A DNA stretch of 64,000 bases, taken from contig JAPPUL010000081.1 in assembly GCA_026874595.1 (NCBI GenBank), positions 944,501-1,008,500 of the forward strand. The letters are read 5' to 3'. Made by a program: the position numbers and the translations under genes. This DNA comes from Sipunculus nudus (taxonomy: Eukaryota > Annelida > Sipuncula > Golfingiida > Sipunculidae). Positions 35,927-45,405 of this stretch are shown here, piece after piece; the first letter of the stretch is position 1; each line of letters starts with the position of its first letter. The notes beneath the pieces are model-generated. The model saw only the letters and a program-made list of their open reading frames with translations. It was not told the origin of the DNA and searched no databases.

Positions 35927-37339
35927 ATGCAAAACAAAACTAAGATTATCGCAACTATCGGACCCTCTTCAAGTAATCAAGATATTATAGCATCTCTTAT
36001 CGATGAGGGAGTTAACATTTTTAGATTGAACTTCTCGCATGGGGACAGGGATACTCATGAAAATAATATACAAACTATTAGAACTGTTGCTAAAAACAAA
36101 AACAAAATTATAAGTCTAATTGGCGATTTACAAGGACCTAAGATACGTATTGGCGATATCAAGAATAATGCTGTAACTATTAAAAAAGGTAACACTTTAC
36201 AAATTACTACAAAACCTCTACTTGGTGATGAAGGCATTATAAGCACCTCTTATACCGGAATCCTTAAACTTATACCTAAAGATAAATTACTTATTGATGA
36301 TGGCCTTATTGTTCTTGAAGTTATATCTACTGATAAAAGCAAAAAAGAAGTCCTTTGTAAGATTATTGTTGGGGGAGTTTTAAAATCAAAAAAAGGTATA
36401 AATATACCATCTTCAAATATTGACGTAGTTGCCTTTACCGATAAAGATAAAGAATTTGTCAAATTCGCTCTTTTACAAGAACTTGATTTTATAGCGCTTT
36501 CATTTGTACGCAAACCAGAAGATATTAACCTGCTTCGAAGCTTTATTAAAAAACACACAGAGAATAATTATATACCCATCATTGCAAAAATAGAACGGCC
36601 TGAGGCAATAGAAAATATTGATGCTATTATAGAAAAGACTGATTGTCTTATGGTTGCCAGAGGCGACCTTGGGGTTGAGATGCCGCTTGAACAAGTTCCA
36701 TTATTACAAAAAGAAATCGTGCTTAAGTGTAATCGTATGAGCCGTCCTGTTATTATTGCAACACAAATGCTTGAGTCTATGATTAAAAATCCACGAGCAA
36801 CTAGAGCTGAGGTTTCGGATATTGCTAATGCTATTATCGATGGGGCTGATGCCGTTATGTTATCTGGGGAGACTGCATCAGGAGATTATCCCATAGAAAC
36901 TATTAAAACTATGCATAAAATAGCCATTGAAATAGAAAGTACTTCTAAAACCCTTTATTACAGAAAACATGGCATGGATAAAACTAAAGATAACGATACC
37001 GAAGAGGCTATTGCCATATCCGCTTGTGAGTTAGCTAAAAACCTAAAAGCAATATCTCTTACCATTCATACAAACAATCCTCACTCCGTACAGCTTTTAA
37101 GTAAATATCATCCTTATCCTAATATTATTGCCATAACATCAAATCCTAAAGTCGCTTGCCAAGTAAACCTTTATTGGAATGTCATGCCTATTCTTGTAAA
37201 AAAAGAAAGCTTAACAAACAAAGAAAAACTTACCATTACTAAAAATATAATTACTAAAAATATAATTAACTCCAAACTCAAACAGCCTCAAATCATTATT
37301 GAAACTGATGATACAATGCTAGCTATAAGAATATATTAA
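35927..37339 (+). CDS. pyk: Pyruvate kinase
   Basis: Final ATP-making step of glycolysis. Landmarks are TKIIATIGPSS at the N-terminus, FRLNFSHG, GDLQGPKIRIG, the active-site IIAKIERPEAIENID, MVARGDLGVEMP, ATQMLESM and DGADAVMLSGETASG. The 470 residues are complete, with the C-terminal regulatory domain from about residue 345. AAGGAG is 16 bases upstream, longer than usual spacing. A 14-bp in-frame duplication (TKNIITKNII) lies near the end. Confidence 0.97.
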   Translation: MQNKTKIIATIGPSSSNQDIIASLIDEGVNIFRLNFSHGDRDTHENNIQTIRTVAKNKNKIISLIGDLQGPKIRIGDIKNNAVTIKKGNTLQITTKPLLGDEGIISTSYTGILKLIPKDKLLIDDGLIVLEVISTDKSKKEVLCKIIVGGVLKSKKGINIPSSNIDVVAFTDKDKEFVKFALLQELDFIALSFVRKPEDINLLRSFIKKHTENNYIPIIAKIERPEAIENIDAIIEKTDCLMVARGDLGVEMPLEQVPLLQKEIVLKCNRMSRPVIIATQMLESMIKNPRATRAEVSDIANAIIDGADAVMLSGETASGDYPIETIKTMHKIAIEIESTSKTLYYRKHGMDKTKDNDTEEAIAISACELAKNLKAISLTIHTNNPHSVQLLSKYHPYPNIIAITSNPKVACQVNLYWNVMPILVKKESLTNKEKLTITKNIITKNIINSKLKQPQIIIETDDTMLAIRIY

Positions 37340-37715
37340 TCAATGTTAGTTATTTAAAAAGTCAGCTCTTTTAAAAAGCCATCTCTTCTTGATAAGAACA
37401 AACCACATTGTCATTTTGTAAAACGTCTGCTCTTTTAGCCATTTTATAAGAAATAACCATAAGCCATATCCTGCCCACACTATAACAAGTAGTTTTATCC
37501 TTTTTAGCTTAAAGAAACTCCTTTATGTTTTTCATATGTTTTGTATCTTATTTACCCTGTCTTTCTTTTCTCATGTTTGCTACAAAGCTTAAGTTAAACC
37601 ATATAAGACCTTACAAAACTCCACTAACTCTTTGCTACTAAAACATATCCTTAAACCTCCACACCCTACATATCTTAAACTCTAAAACTATACTCGCCTT
37701 TTATAAGACCTTCTT
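37340..37715. other. Intergenic region between converging pyk and HD-domain genes
   Basis: 376 bases, no gene. An imperfect 17-bp direct repeat (ttaaaaagycakctctt) lies just after pyk, and a ttcttttataaggcc-type duplication lies near the right end. No clear terminator was seen. Confidence 0.45.
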
Positions 37716-39104
37716 TTATAAGGCCTTCTTAGATAGACTCATGTTTTCTGCGTGCTTTAGTAAAGCTTCTCCCTCATTCATAACCTCTCCATAAACTACT
37801 GCTTTTACCAAATAATCTAGTAGTGCTCCTATCTCAGGACCTTCCTCTATAGCAAAATGTTTCATTATATCATCCCCCCCTATTACTAGATCTTTTACCT
37901 TGAACCTTTTATTCTCATTCTCCACTTCCTCTATTCGCTTTAGCAGATTCTCTACCGATAAAGAATACGCCTTCTTTGTCCCGCTACCTACCCTGTCTGC
38001 CTTCCTAAGCTCTAACAAATTCTTTAGCTCTTTGTCTGCCTTCTTCATAAACCGTTTTACTGCTTTGTCCGTCCAGAGTGGTGTGTAATGAAACATATGA
38101 AGCCTTACTAAATTCGATACTCTAGATGCATCTATATGCATAAACCCAAAGCGTCTTAGTATTCTATAAGTCATTCTCGCTCCAATGTTTTCATGATCGT
38201 AAAAGACGCTCTTTTGCCCATCCTCACCTTCTTCTCCTTTTACTCGCTTTGAGCGAGGTTTGCCTATGTCATGAAATAAGGCTGCAAACCGAATTAACGG
38301 CGAGTCCTTACTTGCACTATCGCACGCTTTTAAACTATGATAGTATACATCGTATTTGTGATACTCGTTTTGACTTACATTATATCCTTCCAAAAGCTCA
38401 TTTAATACCTTTGTCATTAAGTTACTTTTACGCAGCTCCTCAAACGCCTCGCTTGGCCTTTCTAACTCCATAAGACTTAGTAGCTCTTGCCTCCACACAT
38501 GTTTTGGATAGAGTACTTTACATTCTCCTACCTGCTCTTTTATAACGCCTTCTTCTTTAAAACCATACTTTACTTTATAACGTATATAACGAAATAAACT
38601 TAAAGCATCCTTTGACAAGGACTCTCTCCCTTCTCCTCTAAACAATATCATTTGCCCACTTAATATATCTTCAAGCTCTTCTACATTATAATTGCTTCTA
38701 AAATCATACCATACCTTATCTATTATTAGCAAGTTCTTATTAACTCGCTTTAATACTTCTTCACTCCTCTCTACCCTTATATAATATTTATCCTCAAGTT
38801 TATCTTCTATACTTAAGAATGACTCATTCTTATATCCTCCTCCCTCCCCTTCTCTTGATAGCTGAATATATTTTAACTCTCCTTTCCCCAACTTTACCTT
38901 TTCAAGCCCTACACTTTCTAATACCTCATTTAAGCATAAGGTCGTTAGCATTGTATAATATCTGCCACGCCTTTTAAAATATCCTTTCTCATATAATATA
39001 TCGTCTGCAAGCCCCTCCCCATACAATATTACCTCCCCACCACGTTCCAATATCTTTTTACCCAGATTCAATACCCCTTCCCGTAGTCTATTTATCTTTA
39101 ACAT
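37716..39104 (-). CDS. CCA-adding enzyme / poly(A) polymerase relative with HD domain and degenerate catalytic head
   Basis: The C-terminal two thirds follow the bacterial CCA-enzyme/HD layout: an RNA-binding helical region with LFRYIRYKVKYGF, an HD domain (LFHDIGKPRSKR, then YDHENIGARMTYRILRRFGF and LVRLHMF), and the typical ending DLVIGGDDIMKHF...GALLDYL. The N-terminal nucleotidyltransferase head should have GGxVRD followed by a DxD metal site. Here the corresponding segment reads ILYGEGLADDILYEKG and YYTMLTTLCLN with no DxD. The ATG at 39104 is preferred over TTG 39137, whose extra residues are only Lys/Gly. A G7 tract lies at 37874-37880. Confidence 0.72.
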   Translation of the reverse strand: MLKINRLREGVLNLGKKILERGGEVILYGEGLADDILYEKGYFKRRGRYYTMLTTLCLNEVLESVGLEKVKLGKGELKYIQLSREGEGGGYKNESFLSIEDKLEDKYYIRVERSEEVLKRVNKNLLIIDKVWYDFRSNYNVEELEDILSGQMILFRGEGRESLSKDALSLFRYIRYKVKYGFKEEGVIKEQVGECKVLYPKHVWRQELLSLMELERPSEAFEELRKSNLMTKVLNELLEGYNVSQNEYHKYDVYYHSLKACDSASKDSPLIRFAALFHDIGKPRSKRVKGEEGEDGQKSVFYDHENIGARMTYRILRRFGFMHIDASRVSNLVRLHMFHYTPLWTDKAVKRFMKKADKELKNLLELRKADRVGSGTKKAYSLSVENLLKRIEEVENENKRFKVKDLVIGGDDIMKHFAIEEGPEIGALLDYLVKAVVYGEVMNEGEALLKHAENMSLSKKAL

Positions 39105-39145
39105 ATTTTTCTTCTTACTTTTTTTTAAAAACCCCAATTTATTCT

Positions 39146-40972
39146 TTAGCTCAAGACGTAATTTCTATTAAGCCACTCAAGCTCCTTCTTTGTTAAATAA
39201 CTTTTATCTATTAAATTACCCTCCAGCTTCGCATGCGTTAAAAGCCTCATGCATAACCATCCATCCTTTTCAACTACACGCTGCGCTTGTACCACATTCT
39301 CTATTCGCACCCCTCCAACACCTTCTATATATATCCCAGGCTCTATTGTAAATACCATCCCATCCTCTATCTCATGAGCACCACCTCCAACTACTCCACC
39401 ACCCAAAACAGGCGGACTCTCATGCACATTTAAACCTATGCCATGCCCTAACCCATGAGGACAACTATAGCCATAGCCCCACAATATCCCCTGTCCCAAA
39501 TTGTTTAGCTCATAGCCCTTTGTCCCTTCTGGATACCTTAAACTTAAAAGTTGGATTGACGCCTTTAGCACTATCGTATATATATCTTTATATTCCCACT
39601 TTGGCAAGTCTCCTACTAGAAATGTTCTCGTCAGATCCGTTGCATATCCTCCCTCCCAATACCCTCCTATGTCCAGAAGCATTAATTCTCCCTCTTTTAT
39701 CCTTTTATTCCTATCAGGTCGGGTGTAGTGCACATAGGCACTGTTTTCTCCGCTTGCCACTATCGGAGAGAAACTAAGTCCACGCGCTCCCCCTAGCTTA
39801 AACAACTCCTCTATCTTATTGTATACTCTCTCCTCCGTTAACTCCTCACCCCGCTTTACTCCTTCTTTTATATATTTTATCGCTTCCTCCATCACTAAAT
39901 CTGCTCGCGCAAAACCTTCCTCCATCATCTCAAGTTCTTCCCCTCCCTTTATACTTCGCATATGAGACATTAGACTACCACTGTCTACAAGTTCTACCCT
40001 AGAATTACAGCTCCTATGCAGCTCTTCGTATCTACTCTTACTAAGCATTCTGCCATCATAACCCACCCGAATTACTCCTTTATCTTTACACTCCTCCTCT
40101 ACCTCTACCCCTTTTAAAAACTCCTCCTCTAAAAAAGTTTTATACTCTAATAGATTATTCACATCTATTCCCTCCCCTATACCCCCCCCAGCAACTAAAC
40201 CCTCCTTAACAACCTCTGATAGCCCTTCTAAGAATATATATGCCTCTTCCCTCCCTACTATACTTATTCCTCTCGCTGATGAACTATATTTCCCTTCCCC
40301 ATAACTCCTTAAATTGTATATATACGATAACTCATCTATTGCGCTTACTACAACATATGAAAGATTATTCTTAAGCATCTTTTCTCGTAACTTATTTAGT
40401 TTATAACTTATCTTTGTCTGCTCCCCTAATGCCTCCAATAGCTCTATTAATCCCTCTCCACCCCTCCCACGCTCCTCCCATTTGCCCTTAAGCTTATTTG
40501 CAAATCTAAAATAAGCAAAACCTTCACTATCTAATATTCCCCCAAAAGCCTCAACTACCCCGCTTAACATATCATACCCCCTCTTACTCTGCTTCCTACC
40601 ATCTACAAGTATTCGTGGAGCAGTGCCTCGTTTAATACCATCAGAACCTTCTTCTTTAAGAAATCCCTTTATATCTTTATGCAATAAATCCATCCCTCCC
40701 CCCTCCCGAACTATTACCCCAAAAACCGCCTCTTTCTTAGCTTGTAATGTATAACGACCATCCACGTATATATAATTTCCTTCAAGCGTTATTAGCATCT
40801 CGCCCGTTGACCCGCTAAATCCACTTGCATGATATCTTGCATTCTCAGATAACGGTACGTACTCGCTTAGATATTCATCCGTTGATAGCAAGATTATACC
40901 AGCATAACCACACCCCATCATCCACTTGCGCAAAAGAGATAAATTCTCCAATACCTCCTCTTTACTCAACAT
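39146..40972 (-). CDS. Xaa-Pro aminopeptidase (M24B family, long three-domain form)
   Basis: Removes N-terminal residues before proline. The C-terminal pita-bread domain carries the two-metal ligands in LLDIGGYW, YATDLTRTF, GLGHGIGLNVHE, TIEPGIYI and VRIENVV. Two creatinase-like domains precede it, giving 608 residues as in cytosolic aminopeptidase P1. The start is well supported: GGAGGTGAT precedes ATG 40972. A G8 tract (40182-40189) sits mid-gene (Gly-Gly-Gly-Ile-Gly). Confidence 0.94.
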   Translation of the reverse strand: MLSKEEVLENLSLLRKWMMGCGYAGIILLSTDEYLSEYVPLSENARYHASGFSGSTGEMLITLEGNYIYVDGRYTLQAKKEAVFGVIVREGGGMDLLHKDIKGFLKEEGSDGIKRGTAPRILVDGRKQSKRGYDMLSGVVEAFGGILDSEGFAYFRFANKLKGKWEERGRGGEGLIELLEALGEQTKISYKLNKLREKMLKNNLSYVVVSAIDELSYIYNLRSYGEGKYSSSARGISIVGREEAYIFLEGLSEVVKEGLVAGGGIGEGIDVNNLLEYKTFLEEEFLKGVEVEEECKDKGVIRVGYDGRMLSKSRYEELHRSCNSRVELVDSGSLMSHMRSIKGGEELEMMEEGFARADLVMEEAIKYIKEGVKRGEELTEERVYNKIEELFKLGGARGLSFSPIVASGENSAYVHYTRPDRNKRIKEGELMLLDIGGYWEGGYATDLTRTFLVGDLPKWEYKDIYTIVLKASIQLLSLRYPEGTKGYELNNLGQGILWGYGYSCPHGLGHGIGLNVHESPPVLGGGVVGGGAHEIEDGMVFTIEPGIYIEGVGGVRIENVVQAQRVVEKDGWLCMRLLTHAKLEGNLIDKSYLTKKELEWLNRNYVLS

Positions 40973-41113
40973 CTAATCACCTCCACTCCCTCCACTCCCT
41001 CCTCCACTCCCTCCCTCCTCCTCTTTGCTCCCTTTTTCCATTTTCTACCTTTTTTTACCTTAATCTATAATAAATCTAAAATAATTACCTAGCTTCTGCC
41101 TAAACCCGTCTGC

Positions 41114-42328
41114 CTAAACTTGCATCGTTCGCAATAAATCCTCATAACTCTCTCGACGCCTTATTAATCTTACTTCTCCCGCTTTATTAAGGCATACCTC
41201 AGCCGGCCTAACTCGACTATTATATTGCGACGACATCGAATAACCATATGCTCCAACGTCCTCTATCCCTAATATGTCCCCAACCCGTACCTTGCTAAGC
41301 AGCCTCCCCTCTATCCCCCCCTCCCCTTGCGTAAACACATCCCCACTCTCGCATATATTCCCAGTTACCACCACCTCCTCCTCCTCACCTCCTAAATTTG
41401 TATAGTTTCTTATCTTATGATAACTCCCATACGCCATCGGCCTTAGCAAATGATTAAATCCTGTGTCTGTTCCCACAAATTTATGACTCGGAGTCTCTTT
41501 TATGTTCGTTACGCGGGTTAGCAATACCCCAGACTCCCCCACTATATAACGTCCAGGCTCCAAATAAAGCCAAAGCTCCTTCCCATACCCTTTTACGAAC
41601 TCGCTAAAGCGTTTGCTTAGCTCTTTACCAAATTCTTTTACATCAAGCCCTTTTTCTTCCGGCTTATACGGTATCCCAAGTCCTCCCCCAAAATCTATGA
41701 AATCCAATTCTTTAAACTCTAAGGCCGTCTTAAGTACTATATTTACTGCTTTTAAAAATTCATCCACCTTCAATATCCCTGACCCTATGTGGCTATGTAA
41801 GCCTGATACCACAAGACCATACTCTTTACATAATCCCTTTATCTCTTCTAGCTTGTCGAAGTATATTCCAAATTTGCTCTTTGGTCCCCCGGTTATTGTA
41901 TGATTGTGATGTCCTGCCCCGCAGTCCGGGTTTATTCTTATGCATACTTTTGTTTTTGGACGCAGCTTCCCGTAACTCTTTAGCTGACTTAGTGATCCCA
42001 AATTCTGTAGTATCCCCTCAGATAAACAAAATTCCATCTCTTCTATACTTGTACTGTCTCCCGTATATAGTATTTGATCTGCTTTATAGCCTGCCTCGTA
42101 GGCTAGCTTTACCTCTATCGGCGATACTGCATCTATATTTGCTCCCGCCTCTCGCAAGCTCTTCATTATCCATATGTTCGTATTCGCTTTGCAGGCGTAG
42201 TATATCTTCTTTTTAGGGTAAATAATCGCTTCGTTTAATTCTTTATAACGCTTTTGTATCTTATCTTCATCATATAAGTATAAAGGACTACCATATTCCC
42301 TTATTAGACCTTCTACATTAATTCCCAT
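41114..42328 (-). CDS. lysA: Diaminopimelate decarboxylase
   Basis: Makes lysine from meso-diaminopimelate. The PLP lysine is in YYACKANTN; GLHSHIGSG, IDFGGGLGIPY, EPGRYIVGESG and the ICESGDVF active-site motif follow. The 404 residues are normal. GGAG six bases upstream supports ATG 42328. Its presence means this organism makes diaminopimelate, which differs from spirochaetes whose wall uses ornithine; other pathway genes are outside the window. Confidence 0.95.
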   Translation of the reverse strand: MGINVEGLIREYGSPLYLYDEDKIQKRYKELNEAIIYPKKKIYYACKANTNIWIMKSLREAGANIDAVSPIEVKLAYEAGYKADQILYTGDSTSIEEMEFCLSEGILQNLGSLSQLKSYGKLRPKTKVCIRINPDCGAGHHNHTITGGPKSKFGIYFDKLEEIKGLCKEYGLVVSGLHSHIGSGILKVDEFLKAVNIVLKTALEFKELDFIDFGGGLGIPYKPEEKGLDVKEFGKELSKRFSEFVKGYGKELWLYLEPGRYIVGESGVLLTRVTNIKETPSHKFVGTDTGFNHLLRPMAYGSYHKIRNYTNLGGEEEEVVVTGNICESGDVFTQGEGGIEGRLLSKVRVGDILGIEDVGAYGYSMSSQYNSRVRPAEVCLNKAGEVRLIRRRESYEDLLRTMQV

Positions 42329-42410
42329 CTTTTCTCCTCACTTTTTTCCTTATTTCATCCTGTTTCTCTTTACTTTTAACTTTAACGCAATCTCTACTTT
42401 TTATTTGGCA

Positions 42411-43286
42411 TCATTTCGCCTCCTCCTCCCCAAGTTCTTCTACTCCCTCTGCCAATATTATATCTTTATAACTTGCAAGACCCTCCCGTTTAACTCCCCC
42501 CAATCCCTCTTTAACACCGCCTTCCTTAGATAATAAAAACTCCTCCCTTGCCCCCGCCCCCTCACCCACCTCTCCATCACCCACATCTAAACCAAATGTA
42601 CCCTCGTTAAGCATCTCATTCAAACTCTTATCTTTAAATATATCCTCTTCCTCTCTCCCTTCCCCTCTCCCTTCCTCTCTCCCTTCCCCTCCCCCTTCCA
42701 CAATCCCTAAAATCTCTTTACCACCATCTCCTTTATCTAATCCCTCTTTGCCCTCTTTGCCCTCTTTGCCCCCTTCACCCCCTTCACCCACCACCACCAC
42801 TTCTAACCCTTCCGCTTTAGCAGCGTTTCCTATTATCTCTTCACCTATCTCTTCACCTATCTCTTCACCTTTCCCTACTATCTCTACTATCTCTACTTCT
42901 CCCCCTTTACTCTCCACTCCCTCTTTAATAACTTCTTCTCCTTCGTCTTTCATCCCAAAACCATCTTCCATTCCCCAGTCTCTACACAATATCAACAAAT
43001 CTCTATCAAATTCATCAAACGGGACCTCTTTGCTTCCATAATAACTTAGCACCTTCTCAAGAAAAATTAATACCTTTATATATTCTCCACTCTCTCCAGT
43101 CCCAGCCACAAATACCTTCTCCCTAAAATAATTTAGAGCCTTCTTTACATAAATTATTAATTCTTTATCTCTACCTCCAGAACCTCCTTCTCTAACCATC
43201 TCCTTCTTTAAACCAATTAGCTCATCCTGAAGACTGTTTAATAAATCTAGTTGCTCCCTTATATAATTCTTTTCAAACGAAAACAC
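42411..43286 (-). CDS. Very acidic Glu/Gly-rich protein, function unknown
   Basis: 291 residues. The first ~110 form a helical, probably coiled-coil domain (REQLDLLNSLQDELIGLKKEM; VKKALNYFREKVF). The rest is Glu/Gly/Lys/Val low complexity with EIGEEIGEEI, GKEGKEGKEG and GREEGRGEGREE runs from 9-12-bp duplications. AGAGGAGGT precedes the start. With no signal peptide it is probably cytosolic. The low-complexity half reflects purine runs on the coding strand and may be poorly conserved. Confidence 0.62.
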   Translation of the reverse strand: MFSFEKNYIREQLDLLNSLQDELIGLKKEMVREGGSGGRDKELIIYVKKALNYFREKVFVAGTGESGEYIKVLIFLEKVLSYYGSKEVPFDEFDRDLLILCRDWGMEDGFGMKDEGEEVIKEGVESKGGEVEIVEIVGKGEEIGEEIGEEIIGNAAKAEGLEVVVVGEGGEGGKEGKEGKEGLDKGDGGKEILGIVEGGGEGREEGRGEGREEEDIFKDKSLNEMLNEGTFGLDVGDGEVGEGAGAREEFLLSKEGGVKEGLGGVKREGLASYKDIILAEGVEELGEEEAK

Positions 43287-43300
43287 TTTCTACCTCCTCT

Positions 43301-43374
43301 TTCCTTATTTCCTTATTTCCTTATTTCCTTATTTCCATATTTCCTTATTTCCATATTTCCTTATTTCCATATTT
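43301..43374. repeat. 8-bp tandem array upstream of the Glu/Gly-rich gene
   Basis: About eight or nine copies of ttatttcc, some with a ttatttcc-to-atatttcc change. The array lies just upstream of the ribosome-binding site of the 42411-43286 gene, and read in that direction each unit contains GGAAATAA. Confidence 0.85.
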
Positions 43375-43394
43375 TGTTGCAACACAAGCTATAT

Positions 43395-44054
43395 TCATTT
43401 TTTTAGATTCATTTTTTTAGATTCTAACCTCCCCTCTCCTCCTCCTTCTCTCCTCCTCCTTCCCCCCCTCCTTCCCCCCCTCCTTCCCCCCCTCCTCCTT
43501 TCTCCCCCTCTTCCCCCCTCCCCTCCTCTTCCCCCTCCCCCCTTAGCCTTTGCCCCCGCCTCCTTTACCCTCACCTCCTTTACCCTCACACTCCCCCCTC
43601 CTGCACCATCCGATGAGTGCTTACCCTCTAATACCTCCTTCTTCTCTATCTCTTGATCATCTTTATTACTTCGCTCTATCTCTATTCCGTTTATATCATA
43701 TCTTATTAAGTACTTAAACTTATTCTTATAATAATATTTCTTCAGACTTATTTGTTCGCTCTCTTTATGATATTCATAAAGGTATACTGACAGCACCTTA
43801 CGACCACGCAGTGTCGCCTTCTTTACGCATAGATGTCCTGAATAGTAATATCTATTTACGTATACTACTCGATTATTACGAAGATAATACGACTTTACCT
43901 TTAAGCCCTTCTCATTATAAAATACTATCCGCCCTCGCTCCCTTACCTCCCTAAGCCCATAACCCCATTCCCTCAACATCACCACCAGCTGCATTACTAT
44001 TAACATATATAATATTTGCTTTAAGAACTTTTTCATTACATTATCCACCCTCAT
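43395..44054 (-). CDS. Membrane-anchored or exported protein with Arg/Gly tail, function unknown
   Basis: From ATG 44054 (AGAAGG seven bases upstream) the protein starts MRVDNVMKKFLKQILYMLIVMQLVVML, a signal or anchor. An in-frame ATG at 44108 only adds a duplicated LLKYKKVLLKYRK. The middle (about 30-110) is rich in Tyr, Lys and Arg with paired strands (RIVFYNEKGLKVKSYYL; VVYVNRYYYSG), like MORN-type hairpins that read text such as YNxxG. The C-terminal 50 residues are Gly/Arg/Glu only, encoded by the 117-nt purine tract. Not identified. Confidence 0.62.
   Translation of the reverse strand: MRVDNVMKKFLKQILYMLIVMQLVVMLREWGYGLREVRERGRIVFYNEKGLKVKSYYLRNNRVVYVNRYYYSGHLCVKKATLRGRKVLSVYLYEYHKESEQISLKKYYYKNKFKYLIRYDINGIEIERSNKDDQEIEKKEVLEGKHSSDGAGGGSVRVKEVRVKEAGAKAKGGGGRGGEGGRGGERRRGGRRGGRRGGRRRREGGGEGRLESKKMNLKK
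43428..43544. repeat. 117-nt uninterrupted pyrimidine tract
   Basis: Every base from 43428 to 43544 is C or T on the plus strand. It contains three C7 runs spaced regularly (cttccccccc-type units). On the minus strand the multiple G runs satisfy the G-quadruplex pattern, and the tract is long enough for triplex (H-DNA) formation. It encodes the Arg/Gly/Glu tail of the minus-strand gene. Confidence 0.92.
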
Positions 44055-44220
44055 CTTTATGCCTTCTTTTCTATATTTTAAAAGCACTTTTTTATATTTT
44101 AAAAGCACTTTTTTATCAATAATCTGTTATTTGCCTTCCCTTTTATCTGTATATTAATTTATAGATATTTCTTTAGATATTTCTTCTACTCTATCTTAAT
44201 TTAATTTACGGAGTTTTCTT

Positions 44221-45285
44221 ATGCGCCCTTTTATACATATTTCTAAAAAACACCTTCACTACATCTGTTTTATTATATTTATCCTTTTTACATCCTCTAC
44301 CCTTACATCCTCTATCCTCTTTTGTTCAATCCAATCTAACAACTATACTAAGAAACTCCCCATTCAAAACGATTATATAATTACTCTCTTTACTAAAAAG
44401 CATAATGTCCACTCAAGGCTTATCTCCCTTATCCAAAACTCTAAACTCTCTATATATGCCGCTTTGCAGGAACTCCATTACAGACCCGTTACTAATGCTT
44501 TGATTAACGCTCGAAAACGTGGACTTGATGTCAAGATTATTATCGATAACAAGTATCTTAAACGAAAGGATGTTACCCTCCTTATGAACGCTAACATTCC
44601 CATCGTCAATGATAAACGCTCTGCTAAAATGCATAACAAGTTCTTTGTTTTTGACAAACGTATCGTTTGGACCGGCAGTACCAATATTACTGCACGTGGT
44701 CTATTTCATAACAACAACAACTCTTTAATCATTAAATCTAATAAATTGGCTGCTAACTTTATTAGCGAATTTAATGAAATGTTCCACCAGAACGCTTTCG
44801 GTATTAAATCTCCCAAAACTATCCCTTTCCAAAGTATTACCATACATAACAAAAATACAGAGAAAATTATAATAAAAACTTTATTCGCTCCCGAGAACAA
44901 TGTGAAAAAACATATTGTAGAGGAACTTAAAAAAGCTAAGAAGTCCATTACTTTTTACGCTTTTAGCTTTACTGATAAAGATATCTCTGCTGTTATCATT
45001 CGTAAGTTCTTAAAAGGAATACCTGTTTTGGGGCTTTTTGAAAAATTCGGTATCTCTTCTTATTCTCAGTTCCATCCCATGTCTAAAATCGGTATTAAGG
45101 TCAAAAAAGACAACAATAAGTACATCATGCATCATAAGGTTATTATCATTGACGACTATATTACTATAACAGGCTCTTTTAACTTCTCTAAAAACGCTAA
45201 CAAATCCAATGACGAAAATGTTCTATTCATTTACAGCAACGCAATTGCTAACCTATATATTAATGAGTTTAAACGTATTTTTTAA
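44221..45285 (+). CDS. Exported phospholipase-D-fold protein (two HKD motifs)
   Basis: 354 residues. An N-terminal signal (CFIIFILFTSSTLTSSILF) is followed by two catalytic motifs: MHNKFFVFDKR...GSTN (about 137-160) and MHHKVIIIDDY...GSFNF (about 302-322). Two HKD motifs make a complete active site. Candidate roles are a secreted nuclease (Nuc/EndA type), a phospholipase or cardiolipin synthase; the lack of extra membrane helices favours a nuclease or phospholipase. A GGAG sequence lies a few bases upstream of ATG. Confidence 0.85.
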   Translation: MRPFIHISKKHLHYICFIIFILFTSSTLTSSILFCSIQSNNYTKKLPIQNDYIITLFTKKHNVHSRLISLIQNSKLSIYAALQELHYRPVTNALINARKRGLDVKIIIDNKYLKRKDVTLLMNANIPIVNDKRSAKMHNKFFVFDKRIVWTGSTNITARGLFHNNNNSLIIKSNKLAANFISEFNEMFHQNAFGIKSPKTIPFQSITIHNKNTEKIIIKTLFAPENNVKKHIVEELKKAKKSITFYAFSFTDKDISAVIIRKFLKGIPVLGLFEKFGISSYSQFHPMSKIGIKVKKDNNKYIMHHKVIIIDDYITITGSFNFSKNANKSNDENVLFIYSNAIANLYINEFKRIF

Positions 45286-45405
45286 ACTTTTTATATGCTC
45301 TATATCTTTACATTACCAATTTCTTTACCTATATTTTTAGCTTGGGAAAGCGGTTTTATTCATGCATTATTATAGGCTAATTATTTACATCCCGCTACCT
45401 CGTAT

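Noticed and set aside
43301-43374. CRISPR array
   Set aside because: The repeats are contiguous 8-mers with no spacers; all other arrays in the window are likewise spacer-free.
43428-43544. Arg/Gly tail as a true eukaryote-like RGG RNA-binding motif
   Set aside because: The tail can be explained by the purine-only DNA tract itself; there is no independent evidence of selection on the protein sequence.
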